Assembly (NCBI GenBank): GCA_902168085.1
Contig: CABHOP010000018.1
Coordinates: 1 to 45,016, forward strand
From: an uncultured Bacteroides sp.
GTDB taxonomy: Bacteria > Bacteroidota > Bacteroidia > Chitinophagales > Chitinophagaceae
DNA length: 45,016 nucleotides
Direction: 5' to 3'
Made by a program: the position numbers and the translations under genes. The notes under the pieces were generated by a model, which made no database searches, was not told where the DNA came from, and was given only the letters and a program-made list of their open reading frames with translations. This document shows positions 8,731 to 17,121 of the stretch, in pieces (position 1 is the first letter of the stretch; every line of letters begins with the position of its first letter).

Positions 8731-9993
8731 CTAACTGAGTACCATTAGCTTTTGTAGTGCACCTTCCAGCATGCCCAGCATTTCTGCTATCTCCTCTTTT
8801 TTACAAGTGCCTATACTCAGCCTATACCAAGGCGACTGCTTATTGGCACCAAATGCATAGAACGGTACGATAGCCAGCTTGGCTTCATTCAAGAGATATT
8901 CCGTTACTTCTGCCTGATTGGCCAGTTGCTTGCCATCTGCTTCCCTGCCGGCAAGGTCTATTTTAATGGTAAGGTATATAGCTGCCTGTGGCGCTATGGC
9001 ATCTACAGGATAACCTTTTTCTTTCAGTGCAATGATACCATTATAGATAGCCCACAGCCTTTCTTCCAGTTCTTTTTTGAAGGAAGTAAGATAAGTGCTT
9101 ACAGCATCTTTCTGCATCAGGTATTGTGCAGTAGCCTTCTGTTCAGCCATAGGGCTCCATGCGCCAATATGACTGAGTAGTGCTTTCATTTTAGCTATCA
9201 CGTGTGCAGGACCAAAAGACCAACCCACACGCACACCGGTGGCAGCAAATGCTTTTGAGATACCATCGATGAAGATAGTGTACTGCTTCATTTCGGGTCG
9301 CAATGATACGGGGTTGTAATGTTCCGTTTCTCCATAAGTAAGTGTGAAATACATCTGGTCGAACATCACATATAGTTTCTTACCATCGCCACGGCGCTTG
9401 TTTTCTTCCAGCACCAGGTCGCATATCTTTTCCAGTTCGGCTTTGGCCAGTGTAGTACCGGTAGGGTTTTGCGGGGTACACAGACACAGCAATGCTGCAC
9501 CCTCTATATGCGGGGCTATATCTGCCGCTGTAGGCATAAAGTCATTCTCAGGTGTTGCCTCTATCACGCAGTGCTCACCGCCATTCATATGCGTATAGTG
9601 ATTATTGTTCCACGATGGTACGGCGTACAGCACTTTATCGCCGGGATTCACTATGGTGCGGAACAGCGAATAGATAAGCGGACGGCCACCACCTGCTATC
9701 AACACTTCGTTGGGAGCATATTCAATACCTTCGCGGTCTTTGATGAATGAAGCTACTGCCTGCCTTAGTTCCAGCAAGCCATCGCCGGGAGGATAATTGG
9801 TCAGTTTATTGCGATACGCATCTATGATGGCATCTTCCAGTTCTTGCGGAATGGGAAATATCTGCGGGTCGAAATCGCCGATGGTGTAGTTGTATATTTT
9901 CTCACCACGGCTCACACGCACGGCAATTTCATTACCCAGGCGCACTATTTCAGACCCGATCAGTGTTTCTGCAAGCTGGCTTAACTGGCTCAT
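8731..9993 (-). CDS. Aspartate-type PLP-dependent aminotransferase (class I/II)
   Basis: The 420-residue enzyme has the fold type I aminotransferase motifs: TNYPPGDGLLELR (about 65-77), PQNPTG with Asn176, Asp212 and Tyr215 near the PLP ring, and DGISKAFAATGVRVGW with the PLP-binding Lys247 and a nearby phosphate-binding Arg255. The C-terminal part has YRLSIG with the substrate-carboxylate Arg. It interconverts an amino acid (probably aspartate) and its 2-oxo acid with PLP as cofactor. The link to aspartate kinase in one operon supports a role in supplying or using aspartate. The exact substrate cannot be read from the sequence; a role in another step of aspartate-family synthesis is also possible. 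Confidence 0.85.
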   Translation of the reverse strand: MSQLSQLAETLIGSEIVRLGNEIAVRVSRGEKIYNYTIGDFDPQIFPIPQELEDAIIDAYRNKLTNYPPGDGLLELRQAVASFIKDREGIEYAPNEVLIAGGGRPLIYSLFRTIVNPGDKVLYAVPSWNNNHYTHMNGGEHCVIEATPENDFMPTAADIAPHIEGAALLCLCTPQNPTGTTLAKAELEKICDLVLEENKRRGDGKKLYVMFDQMYFTLTYGETEHYNPVSLRPEMKQYTIFIDGISKAFAATGVRVGWSFGPAHVIAKMKALLSHIGAWSPMAEQKATAQYLMQKDAVSTYLTSFKKELEERLWAIYNGIIALKEKGYPVDAIAPQAAIYLTIKIDLAGREADGKQLANQAEVTEYLLNEAKLAIVPFYAFGANKQSPWYRLSIGTCKKEEIAEMLGMLEGALQKLMVLS

Positions 9994-10020
9994 TTTCTCG
10001 TTTGTTATATTGTTTTAAGC

Positions 10021-10157
10021 GTATTAAAAAAGGCTTACCCGGTGGAGGTAAGCCTTTAGATTCAGTACTGTATGTTATACACATAAGAAGTCGGTGCGGC
10101 TTACCTGGTGGTAAAACGTTTATCGGCCTTCTTATACATCTTGTTATTCATAATCGT
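10021..10157 (-). promoter_or_regulatory. Putative transcription attenuator before aminotransferase-lysC
   Basis: Read on the minus strand, four segments follow in order. Segment 1 is TTACC (10110-10114), 2 is AGGTAAGCC (10098-10106), 3 is GGCTTACCT (10046-10054) and 4 is GGTAAGCC (10032-10039). Segments 1 and 2 can pair (5 bp, pause hairpin), 2 and 3 can pair (9 bp, antiterminator), and 3 and 4 form an 11-bp terminator stem (10047-10057 with 10029-10039) followed by six T. Segment 2 overlaps the stop codon of the leader peptide at 10101-10151. A ribosome that finishes the leader would cover segment 2 and allow termination, while one stalled earlier would free it. This is the logic of classical amino acid attenuators, here as an inference from sequence. 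The hairpin could instead simply end ostA transcription. Confidence 0.65.
10101..10151 (-). CDS. Putative leader peptide rich in aspartate-family amino acids
   Basis: A 16-codon frame starts at the ATG at 10151, about 11 bases after a full-match TAnnTTTG box. It reads MNNKMYKKADKRFTTR and stops at TAA. Ten of the 15 residues after the start are Asn, Lys, Met, Asp or Thr, all made from aspartate. The genes downstream encode an aspartate-type aminotransferase and aspartate kinase. The stop codon sits inside attenuator segment 2. Small frames rich in Lys and Asn arise easily by chance, so the call depends on the fit with the RNA pairings and the downstream genes. Confidence 0.55.
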   Translation of the reverse strand: MNNKMYKKADKRFTTR

Positions 10158-10161
10158 GGCG

Positions 10162-10169
10162 CAAAACTA
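10162..10169 (-). promoter_or_regulatory. -7 promoter box upstream of the leader peptide
   Basis: The minus strand reads TAGTTTTG, a full TAnnTTTG match, with a TTGG 20 bases upstream as a possible -33 element. The predicted start of transcription is near 10156, only a few bases before the leader-peptide ATG. It lies between the ostA stop and the attenuator, so the downstream operon has its own promoter. Confidence 0.6.
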
Positions 10170-10210
10170 AGGATATTTTTTTCTAATAACCAAGAACCGA
10201 CTCAAAAAAA

Positions 10211-11875
10211 CTACTCAAACAATTGCTCTTTGCTCTTCGGGCGCAATTCGGGCAGCCATTTGAAGCGGCTTAGTTTCATACCGGACAGGTCGGCCTTATT
10301 AAGCGGGGTCATCTTGCTTTTTACATCCTGCTCGTAGATAATGCGGTGTATAGATTGGTCTTTAAAATAGACCTTCATGCGCAAGCTGGTTACCTGGTTT
10401 ACGCCCAGGTATGCGTCATGCTCGTCTTTGGCATAATAGATGGTTTGTGCATCGGGTTTCACCAGCATGTAGTCTATGTTACCATCTTTAAAATACCCGG
10501 TAAGTGTTTTGCCTTGTACCTGGTCGAAAAGCCCGGCTTTATCGGGGCCGCTTTGCGATGCCACAAAAGCATTGTTGGGTACGTATATCTTCTTGATCTT
10601 ACTGCTATCTGTATAGAGCAGTATGGTATCGCCCGTTATCTGGCTTTTGCGCGACCATACTATCGGGTCATACATCATGCGCATAACGGAGTCTTTCTGC
10701 GTGTAGCTGATGCTATCGCATTTACCCTGCAGTGAATCGGAGAAAATGAGTACATGATGGTAGCCTATAAAGTACCTTGGCCTGCTGGAATCTGCTGCTA
10801 CGGTATCAACTGCTACCTGTTCTGTTACTATCTCCTTTTTGCCTTTTTTATTCTTCTTAGTAATAGTTTTTTTTATGGTTGCTGTATCGCCGGGATTAGG
10901 CACAGGTGCTGAATAAAAAGTATCCGCCCGGATGAACAGGCTGTCTTTGTCGTTTACCTGTTTCAGTACCGGCTTTATGGTAGCCAGCATGGTTTTCTTC
11001 TTCTCGTTGAAATCGGCATTGCCGCAATAGAGCGTGGTATGCTGTATCGTATCTATAGCTATAACATTACCGGTTGCCTTGCCCACACCCGTTTTACGGT
11101 TATGGTCAATTTTATCGGCTTCTACATATTGTTCTTTATTGAGGATAGAAGAGCGGCAGGTGAAATGCGCCAGCTCATTTTTAGTATCGTAGGTGCCGCA
11201 ACTGGTGCGCAATACAGAGCTATCGCTGGTAACTACCGATGGCGCATAGAAGGTAACAATCTTTGTTTCAGTATTGTAGCCCATGTCATCAGACACGATC
11301 TCGTATTGGGGATCTGTAACAATGACCTCGCCTGTAAAACGGGAGTCTTTGCTTTTAGTATCGTAGGTACCTGCGTTGCTCGATAAAGTGGTAGTACTAT
11401 CCTGCAGCGTGCCGCCTTGCGTGTATACACCCACTTTTGTGGCAGTACTGTAAGTAAGTTCCTCCGACCACAAATGACTCTTGCCATCAGTGAGCATTAC
11501 GTTGCCCTTCATGAAAGCCAGCTTCTGGTTGCCTACATAACGCATATAGTCGCTCTGGCCTTCACTACCGGGTTGCAATACCCGCACATTACCAAAGGCT
11601 TCTACATTGTTTTTAGCCACATTCAGGTAGGCACTATCGCAAAACATACTGGTTTCGCCCTGCACCAATGCCACATCGCCCAATAGCTTTGTAATATCCC
11701 CTGAGTCTGTTTGTACCACCTCCAGGGTACGCGCCCCTTTCAGGTTTACCGGCACTTTACCTGCAGTATCTGTTTTTTTTTGAGCAAATACGGTGACAGC
11801 GCCCATACATACACACAGCAGTATGAAATACCTGAGCGAACGGAAAGAAGATTGCGAAATGCTAAACACCTGCAA
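10211..11875 (-). CDS. OstA/LptA-like periplasmic protein (LPS transport)
   Basis: The 554-residue protein has an N-terminal signal peptide or anchor (about 1-32, ending VFAQ) and then a series of LptA/OstA-type beta-jellyroll repeats. Typical pieces are ITKLLGDVALVQGETSMFCDSAYL (in parts, about 60-80) and VEAFGNVRVLQPG. The second part is specific to Bacteroidota, with a Lys/Thr-rich linker around 325-350 followed by further repeat-like strands (YTDSSKIKKIYVPNNAFV). LptA-type proteins bridge the periplasm for lipopolysaccharide export. The gene begins 3 bases after the MCE gene, so the two are translationally close and likely form one operon concerned with outer-membrane lipids. Confidence 0.85.
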   Translation of the reverse strand: MQVFSISQSSFRSLRYFILLCVCMGAVTVFAQKKTDTAGKVPVNLKGARTLEVVQTDSGDITKLLGDVALVQGETSMFCDSAYLNVAKNNVEAFGNVRVLQPGSEGQSDYMRYVGNQKLAFMKGNVMLTDGKSHLWSEELTYSTATKVGVYTQGGTLQDSTTTLSSNAGTYDTKSKDSRFTGEVIVTDPQYEIVSDDMGYNTETKIVTFYAPSVVTSDSSVLRTSCGTYDTKNELAHFTCRSSILNKEQYVEADKIDHNRKTGVGKATGNVIAIDTIQHTTLYCGNADFNEKKKTMLATIKPVLKQVNDKDSLFIRADTFYSAPVPNPGDTATIKKTITKKNKKGKKEIVTEQVAVDTVAADSSRPRYFIGYHHVLIFSDSLQGKCDSISYTQKDSVMRMMYDPIVWSRKSQITGDTILLYTDSSKIKKIYVPNNAFVASQSGPDKAGLFDQVQGKTLTGYFKDGNIDYMLVKPDAQTIYYAKDEHDAYLGVNQVTSLRMKVYFKDQSIHRIIYEQDVKSKMTPLNKADLSGMKLSRFKWLPELRPKSKEQLFE

Positions 11876-11878
11876 AGG

Positions 11879-12826
11879 TTAGTTCTTGTTTTTCCTGCCA
11901 AAGATAGTAACGTTAATGTAACGCGATGGATGTGCATTGATATCTGCCATCAATGCATTGAGCGTTTTTAACGTTTCTGAAAGATTATTGTAGAGTTGCT
12001 TATCGTTCACCATCATACCCAGTGAGCCCTCATTATTGTTCACCTTGCTGATAACGCCCTGCAACTGCGATATAGTAGACTGCAGGTCTTTCACCGTCTG
12101 ATCGATTGGTGCGGAAGCCAGTTGGTTACTGATGCCTTCTGCATTGTGAATGATATTTGTGATCTGCTGGTTGTTATTGGCCAGGTTGCCGGTAATGCTA
12201 TTGGCATTGCGGATGATAGATGCCAGTTGTGCGCTCTCTTTGTTCAGTTTATCAGATAACTCAGCGAAGTTTTTCATCGTCACATCCAGCGATGCAACAC
12301 TGTTATTGAGCCTGCGCTGTGTTTCGTCATTCAGCACATTATTAACGCCCAGCAACACAGTATCCAGCGTACCTACCACATGTCTGATATCCTGTATCAG
12401 CGGAGATATTTCAACAGATAGGTTATCTATAATACCGCCTTCTACGCTGGCCGGCAATACACTTTCTGCCGGAAGCGTTTCAGTACCGGAAGCCAGGTCT
12501 AACCTTAATACTTTAGTACCTAACAAATCTGCTGAAGCCAGCTTTACGGATGTGCCTTTCGTAACTACGATATCATCCTTCACGGCTATGGTCACTTTTA
12601 CTTTGCCACCGCCATTTAGTTCTATTTTTGCTACACGGCCAATGCTCATACCCTTTACCTGCACGGCAGATGATGCCTGCAGGCCCTGCACATCATCAAA
12701 ATACGCCAGGTATTCTTTCTCGCCCGAGAATAGGTTGGCACCTTTCAGGAAATAAAAGCCCGCAAAAAATATCAACAATGCTACTGCTACTAATAATCCT
12801 ATCCTTGCTTCCTTTGAAAATGTCAT
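11879..12826 (-). CDS. MCE/MlaD-family lipid-transport protein
   Basis: The 315-residue protein has one N-terminal transmembrane helix (about 8-28) and then an MCE domain (about 38-115, with GLQASSAVQVKGMSIGRV and the following beta strands). Its C-terminal half is a long helical, coiled-coil region rich in Asn, Ser and Gln. MCE proteins such as MlaD form hexameric rings that move phospholipids between the membranes with an ABC transporter; the permease and ATPase genes are not in this window. It is followed after 3 bases by the OstA-like gene. The start at 12826 is the only ATG giving a full anchor helix. Confidence 0.9.
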   Translation of the reverse strand: MTFSKEARIGLLVAVALLIFFAGFYFLKGANLFSGEKEYLAYFDDVQGLQASSAVQVKGMSIGRVAKIELNGGGKVKVTIAVKDDIVVTKGTSVKLASADLLGTKVLRLDLASGTETLPAESVLPASVEGGIIDNLSVEISPLIQDIRHVVGTLDTVLLGVNNVLNDETQRRLNNSVASLDVTMKNFAELSDKLNKESAQLASIIRNANSITGNLANNNQQITNIIHNAEGISNQLASAPIDQTVKDLQSTISQLQGVISKVNNNEGSLGMMVNDKQLYNNLSETLKTLNALMADINAHPSRYINVTIFGRKNKN

Positions 12827-12905
12827 ACAGATATGGTGTCAGTGATACCTAATTCGGGCAAAAATAATGTAAAAAGCCCTTGTTATACGTTTTTCTATAG
12901 TTTTC

Positions 12906-12937
12906 AAAAGAAAGCCCCTTTGCAGGGGCTGTTCTTT
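12906..12937 (-). terminator. Terminator of the 12952-16278 gene
   Basis: AGCCCCT (913-919 of 12 kb) pairs with AGGGGCT (924-930) around TTGC. The flanking AAAGAA and TTCTTT can extend the stem. The minus strand continues in a T-rich tract. It separates the large barrel gene from the MCE gene. Confidence 0.75.
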
Positions 12938-12951
12938 ATATATCATAACTA

Positions 12952-15900
12952 TTAAAAATCTGTGCCAATGGAAAAGTAGATAATCGGTTCCTTCTTCTGG
13001 TCTTCAATATTCCAGGCGGCATCTACCCGCAGGAAGTAGCCGAATATCATGGTGCGCAAACCTGCACCGTAACCAACGCCTACTCCACCGCTATCATCGG
13101 TTATCTGCAGGATGACCTGCGGATCGCTGGATGGGTTGTTGGGATCAGGCAGTATCCTGTCGTTGCGCAGCCTGTCGGCATTAGGTAAAAAGCCGGCCCA
13201 TGCAGAACCTACATCGGCAAACGCTACCAGCTGCATATTCTTGATAATAGACGACTGGATAGGGCGCTTCATAAATGTGCTGAAGATAGGCAGGCGGAAC
13301 TCTGTATTTGCCAATGCATAAGTATTACCATTGCGGGAATTTTGCTTGTAACCGCGCAGATTGGTAGCCAATGCTTCAAATGCATAGTTCTGAACGGGCC
13401 TCAGCGGTACGTAATCGCTATACTTGTTGTTTATCCAGTTGTCTACACCACCTATGTGATACAGTATCTTCATATCGCCGCCCGATGTAGCACCTGCTAA
13501 CCTCAAAGCCCAAATGAAGTTCTTGTATATTTTCTGATAGTAACGGAAGTCGGCACCTATATTATAAAAACCACCCGTATTACCATTTACACGGTACATA
13601 TATTCTGCAAAGAATTTATAACGGAAGCCGTTATAGATGTTCAGCGTGGGCCTGATGGTGTTATCGAATACATATTCGGCACGGCTCATCACCCAATATT
13701 GTCTTTTATCATTGGGCTCGTAGCTAAGGCTGAGTGTATCGAGGGCTTTAAAGTTCAGGTCGTCTGAACGGAGGCCCAGGTGCAGCTTCATGCTACGGAT
13801 GCGATCGAAAGGATAGCTTACAGAACCCTGCAGGATATTAGTAACCGTTTTGCCCAACTGCTCATTTACCAGTATGGGTGCACCGGATGTATCTACATAG
13901 CCAACATTGTAAGTGTTTGTAGATTCAGACCTCAGGTACAATACTCCCCAGTCAACACGCTTTTTAAAGTTTTCGTATTGCATGAAGTAGGTCTTGCCTG
14001 TAAAGTTGATAGGTAAGCGGAGACCACCTGTAAAACGATAGTTTTCCATCAGGTCGTTGATGCTAACCGTAAGCATACCACCCAGAGAAGGGTTGATAAA
14101 GCGGCCACCGGTTTGCGCTACCGACTGGTATTTATTGAAGAGGACGCTGTTATCCAGTTTTATGCTAAAGAAGTCGGGCTTCAATGAAAGGCGGTATGGT
14201 TGCGCTTTCATTTTCAGGTATTCGCTATCTGCAGCTTGTTTTACGTTGATCTCGGCATTTACTTCGTTTGCCATTGCCGTATTAGCATCTGTTACTGTAG
14301 CCGCAGCAGTGCCGTCGTCTTTAAATTCAGACTGGAAAGCATTGCCGCTCTTCATCACGGGCTCACGTTTGTGCATTGCCTCATTGCTAAGCTCTGACAC
14401 AGGCGCCGGCTTTTGCAAGTCTGTTTTCAACAGCTCTGTAGGCTGAGGATCTTTTATTACTACATTTTTACCGGGTACCAGTTGCGGCTTGAAGTAAACA
14501 GTGTATTTATCACCTACCTGCAATACATCTGCCACTACATTACCGGCAGGGTTGTACTGATGGCCTACAATATTGCGCGCATGATTGGTAACAGGTACGC
14601 CATATGCAGAGTCTGTATTATTGGCGCCGCGTGTCATCAGCACCAGGTATTGGTTCTGTATGCCATTCACATCGTACAGGTATGCATAGTTATCGCTACC
14701 ATATTGTATAGGCTGCGATACATTGCCGGTAGTAACGCGCGACATTTGCAACAGCTCTTTGCGCTTGGTTCGTGTGTTGTAGAAAAACACATTCATCGGG
14801 CCGTTTGGCAGTTCGTTTACGCCCAACGGCACTTCCAGGTTTGCTTTAGGGCGGTTTGACAAGAAGAGGATACCCCTGCGGGAACCACCACTTACAAAGC
14901 AAGGCTGTACATCATCCCATGCATCGTTGGTAATGTTCTTCATACGAGAGCCACGGATGGTAAACTCATACAGGTCGGTCTGGCTTTTCTTGATTGCGGA
15001 GAATACCAGCTTATCATCATCTTCATTAAAGGTCATGCTCAATACCCTATCGAAACGGCCGGGAGGTATAGAATAGTTTTCTATCTGTGCCTTGTAAGAG
15101 TTGAAGATGCGCAATTGTGTTTTAGTACCCTTCTTGTAAAGTATGGCCAGTTTATAGCCATTGTTCGACCATGCGATTATCGGGTAATCCGGGTCAGGTA
15201 GTTCGTTATAATCCAGCCTGCCACCTTCCAGTATTACTGAGGCTACACGGTCGCCACTTGCCTTTTGTATGTATACTTTAAATTCACCGTTCTTCCATGT
15301 TACATAAGCCACATCGGTGCCTTTGGGTGCCACGCGTATGTTTCGCAAAGTAGTGCCATCCTTAGGTATCTTTATATCCAGCACGGCCATATTCGAGTCC
15401 GGCTTTTCCTGTACCAGTTCATCCTTGGCATACATACCCTTGTAGTATGCAATAGCCGAATCGTAGGCCTGCTTAATGTTCTGCCCCAGCGACATTTTAA
15501 TACCCTGGTTCAGGTTGCTCTTCATCTGCATGGTGTACAACACGGTCTTCATGTTGTTATCGCCATACCTGTCAGATATATATTTCCAGAAGGCTTTACC
15601 GGCCAGCTCCGGCTGCTCTTCAGCCAGTTCAAAGAAGCCAGCTTTAGGTTTAGCCTCCAGCATGTTTTTCCAATCGCTGTTGCTTTTGGCATCCCAGCCA
15701 TCTACCAGGTAAGCTATGTATCCGTATACCGTCCATGTAGGCAGGTTCATAAGTACGGCATTGCGTACCATTTCCCTGAAGTTTTCGCCAAACAGCATAC
15801 GCTCCATTACCACGCGCGACATGCCGGCACGCGTTTGCCTGCGCAGGTCTTCATGCTCGCCTGTGAAGTATACTACCAGTTTATCGCCCACTATATCTAC

Positions 15901-16278
15901 CGTACCCGCGGGTATATCCTGCAGTTGCGAATCGAAGCGGCGGCCAATGTTGGTTTGGCGATATTCATCATACGTATTGTAAACAACTATTTTGAAACGA
16001 CGTGGAAACTGGCCCCCCATTTTTCTTTCTACCAGGCGTATATCATTTTCCACCTGTTCGGCCACATAGCGTGCCAGGCCGCGGCCGGCCGCATCGTAGT
16101 GATAAATACGGAAGTGCTTGGTATCAAAGAACTTCCAGTCGAACTTGCGGTATTGGATACGGTTTTGCCCGAATATTTCCAGGTTTGACTGTGCATTTGC
16201 AGCTGGCGATATGGCACATAGTGACAGTGCGCTAGCTACACTAAGCATGGCAGCCCGGTATCGAGGGTGTATGTTCAT
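12952..16278 (-). CDS. Large outer-membrane protein: peptidase-MA-like domain, beta-propeller, Omp85-type barrel
   Basis: The 1108-residue protein has a signal peptide (cleavage near residue 29, ANA-Q). Residues about 40-300 resemble peptidase-MA-like domains (FRIYHYDAAGRG, then RRFKIVVYNTYDEYRQT), but the expected HExxH zinc motif is absent; the corresponding stretch reads MSRVVMERML. Residues about 320-640 carry TolB/WD40-like propeller strands (DPDYPIIAWSNNGYKLAILY, PCFVSGGSRRGILFLSN). The C-terminal 350 residues look like an Omp85-type 'bacterial surface antigen' barrel with GYGAGLRTMIFGYFLRVD and a final Phe (IYFSIGTDF), as needed for BAM recognition. It probably sits in the outer membrane with a periplasmic propeller. 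Its exact role is unknown; assembly or export are guesses. Confidence 0.85.
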   Translation of the reverse strand: MNIHPRYRAAMLSVASALSLCAISPAANAQSNLEIFGQNRIQYRKFDWKFFDTKHFRIYHYDAAGRGLARYVAEQVENDIRLVERKMGGQFPRRFKIVVYNTYDEYRQTNIGRRFDSQLQDIPAGTVDIVGDKLVVYFTGEHEDLRRQTRAGMSRVVMERMLFGENFREMVRNAVLMNLPTWTVYGYIAYLVDGWDAKSNSDWKNMLEAKPKAGFFELAEEQPELAGKAFWKYISDRYGDNNMKTVLYTMQMKSNLNQGIKMSLGQNIKQAYDSAIAYYKGMYAKDELVQEKPDSNMAVLDIKIPKDGTTLRNIRVAPKGTDVAYVTWKNGEFKVYIQKASGDRVASVILEGGRLDYNELPDPDYPIIAWSNNGYKLAILYKKGTKTQLRIFNSYKAQIENYSIPPGRFDRVLSMTFNEDDDKLVFSAIKKSQTDLYEFTIRGSRMKNITNDAWDDVQPCFVSGGSRRGILFLSNRPKANLEVPLGVNELPNGPMNVFFYNTRTKRKELLQMSRVTTGNVSQPIQYGSDNYAYLYDVNGIQNQYLVLMTRGANNTDSAYGVPVTNHARNIVGHQYNPAGNVVADVLQVGDKYTVYFKPQLVPGKNVVIKDPQPTELLKTDLQKPAPVSELSNEAMHKREPVMKSGNAFQSEFKDDGTAAATVTDANTAMANEVNAEINVKQAADSEYLKMKAQPYRLSLKPDFFSIKLDNSVLFNKYQSVAQTGGRFINPSLGGMLTVSINDLMENYRFTGGLRLPINFTGKTYFMQYENFKKRVDWGVLYLRSESTNTYNVGYVDTSGAPILVNEQLGKTVTNILQGSVSYPFDRIRSMKLHLGLRSDDLNFKALDTLSLSYEPNDKRQYWVMSRAEYVFDNTIRPTLNIYNGFRYKFFAEYMYRVNGNTGGFYNIGADFRYYQKIYKNFIWALRLAGATSGGDMKILYHIGGVDNWINNKYSDYVPLRPVQNYAFEALATNLRGYKQNSRNGNTYALANTEFRLPIFSTFMKRPIQSSIIKNMQLVAFADVGSAWAGFLPNADRLRNDRILPDPNNPSSDPQVILQITDDSGGVGVGYGAGLRTMIFGYFLRVDAAWNIEDQKKEPIIYFSIGTDF

Positions 16279-16345
16279 AAACGAATACTGTTATGATATT
16301 GTGGTTGACTTAGAATTAGGTGTTACAATATACTACCTTAAATAA

Positions 16346-16353
16346 TAAGTTTG
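16346..16353 (+). promoter_or_regulatory. -7 promoter box for the MBL-fold hydrolase
   Basis: TAAGTTTG matches TAnnTTTG fully. The transcript would start near 16360, about 23 bases before the ATG. Confidence 0.5.
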
Positions 16354-16382
16354 CATTCTAAATTAATGAAAATATACGACCA

Positions 16383-17024
16383 ATGTTGCATATAAAGTCT
16401 TTTACTTTCAACGGTTTTCAGGAAAACAGCTACCTCATTGTAAACGATAACAAGGAGTGCTGGGTGGTGGACCCGGGCATGTACGAGGTCGGTGAAGTAA
16501 ACCAGTTCAAACAGTACTTATCTGCTAATAACCTGCAGTTAAAATCCATCATCAATACGCACACGCATATCGACCATATTTTTGGCGTGCAGGCACTGAA
16601 AGATGCTTATAACGTACCGTTTGGCGTACACGAAAAAGACTTGCCTGTGTTGGGTGGTGCTGTTGGTTCGGCCATGCTGTTCGGCTTCAACTTTCCTAAA
16701 GCACCCGTGCCTGATTTCTACATAGCAGACGGCGCACCATTGATGCTGGGTAAAGATGAGATAGAAGTTCGCTTTACACCCGGCCATTCTCCCGGCAGTG
16801 TTTCCTTTTATTATCCTGAGGGTAAATGGGTGCTGAGCGGCGATGTTCTTTTTAACGGCAGCATCGGGCGGACTGACCTGCCCGGCGGCAGTTTTGATAC
16901 ACTCATCGGTAGCATCAAAGGGCAATTGCTTTCCCTGCCCGATGACACAACTGTTTATTCAGGACATGGGCCTGCCACCACCATCGGCAATGAGCGACTA
17001 TATAACCCCTACCTGTTACATTAG
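16383..17024 (+). CDS. MBL-fold metallohydrolase (glyoxalase II-like)
   Basis: The 213-residue enzyme has the zinc-binding motif THTHIDH at residues 59-65 (His60, His62, Asp64, His65), a further His in FTPGHSPGSV, an Asp in LSGDVLF, and a final His in VYSGHGP. This full set gives a two-metal hydrolase site. The length and the GRTDLPGG segment fit the small glyoxalase II-like subgroup, which hydrolyses thioesters or related substrates. It has its own promoter and is divergent from the large barrel gene. The substrate cannot be told from the sequence. Confidence 0.9.
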   Translation: MLHIKSFTFNGFQENSYLIVNDNKECWVVDPGMYEVGEVNQFKQYLSANNLQLKSIINTHTHIDHIFGVQALKDAYNVPFGVHEKDLPVLGGAVGSAMLFGFNFPKAPVPDFYIADGAPLMLGKDEIEVRFTPGHSPGSVSFYYPEGKWVLSGDVLFNGSIGRTDLPGGSFDTLIGSIKGQLLSLPDDTTVYSGHGPATTIGNERLYNPYLLH

Positions 17025-17121
17025 TCTTTTTTAACATTGCATTAGGTTCGTTTTAACGCTTCTTTGGGAGCGAAAAAGGTTTTGTGCGCTTTACTTTCGT
17101 GTCATCAAAAAACACGCAGAT

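Noticed and set aside
10029-10057. Hairpin as only a terminator of ostA
   Set aside because: Possible, but a promoter and a leader frame lie between ostA and the hairpin, and a second partner for the stem overlaps the leader stop codon, so I treat it as part of an attenuator.
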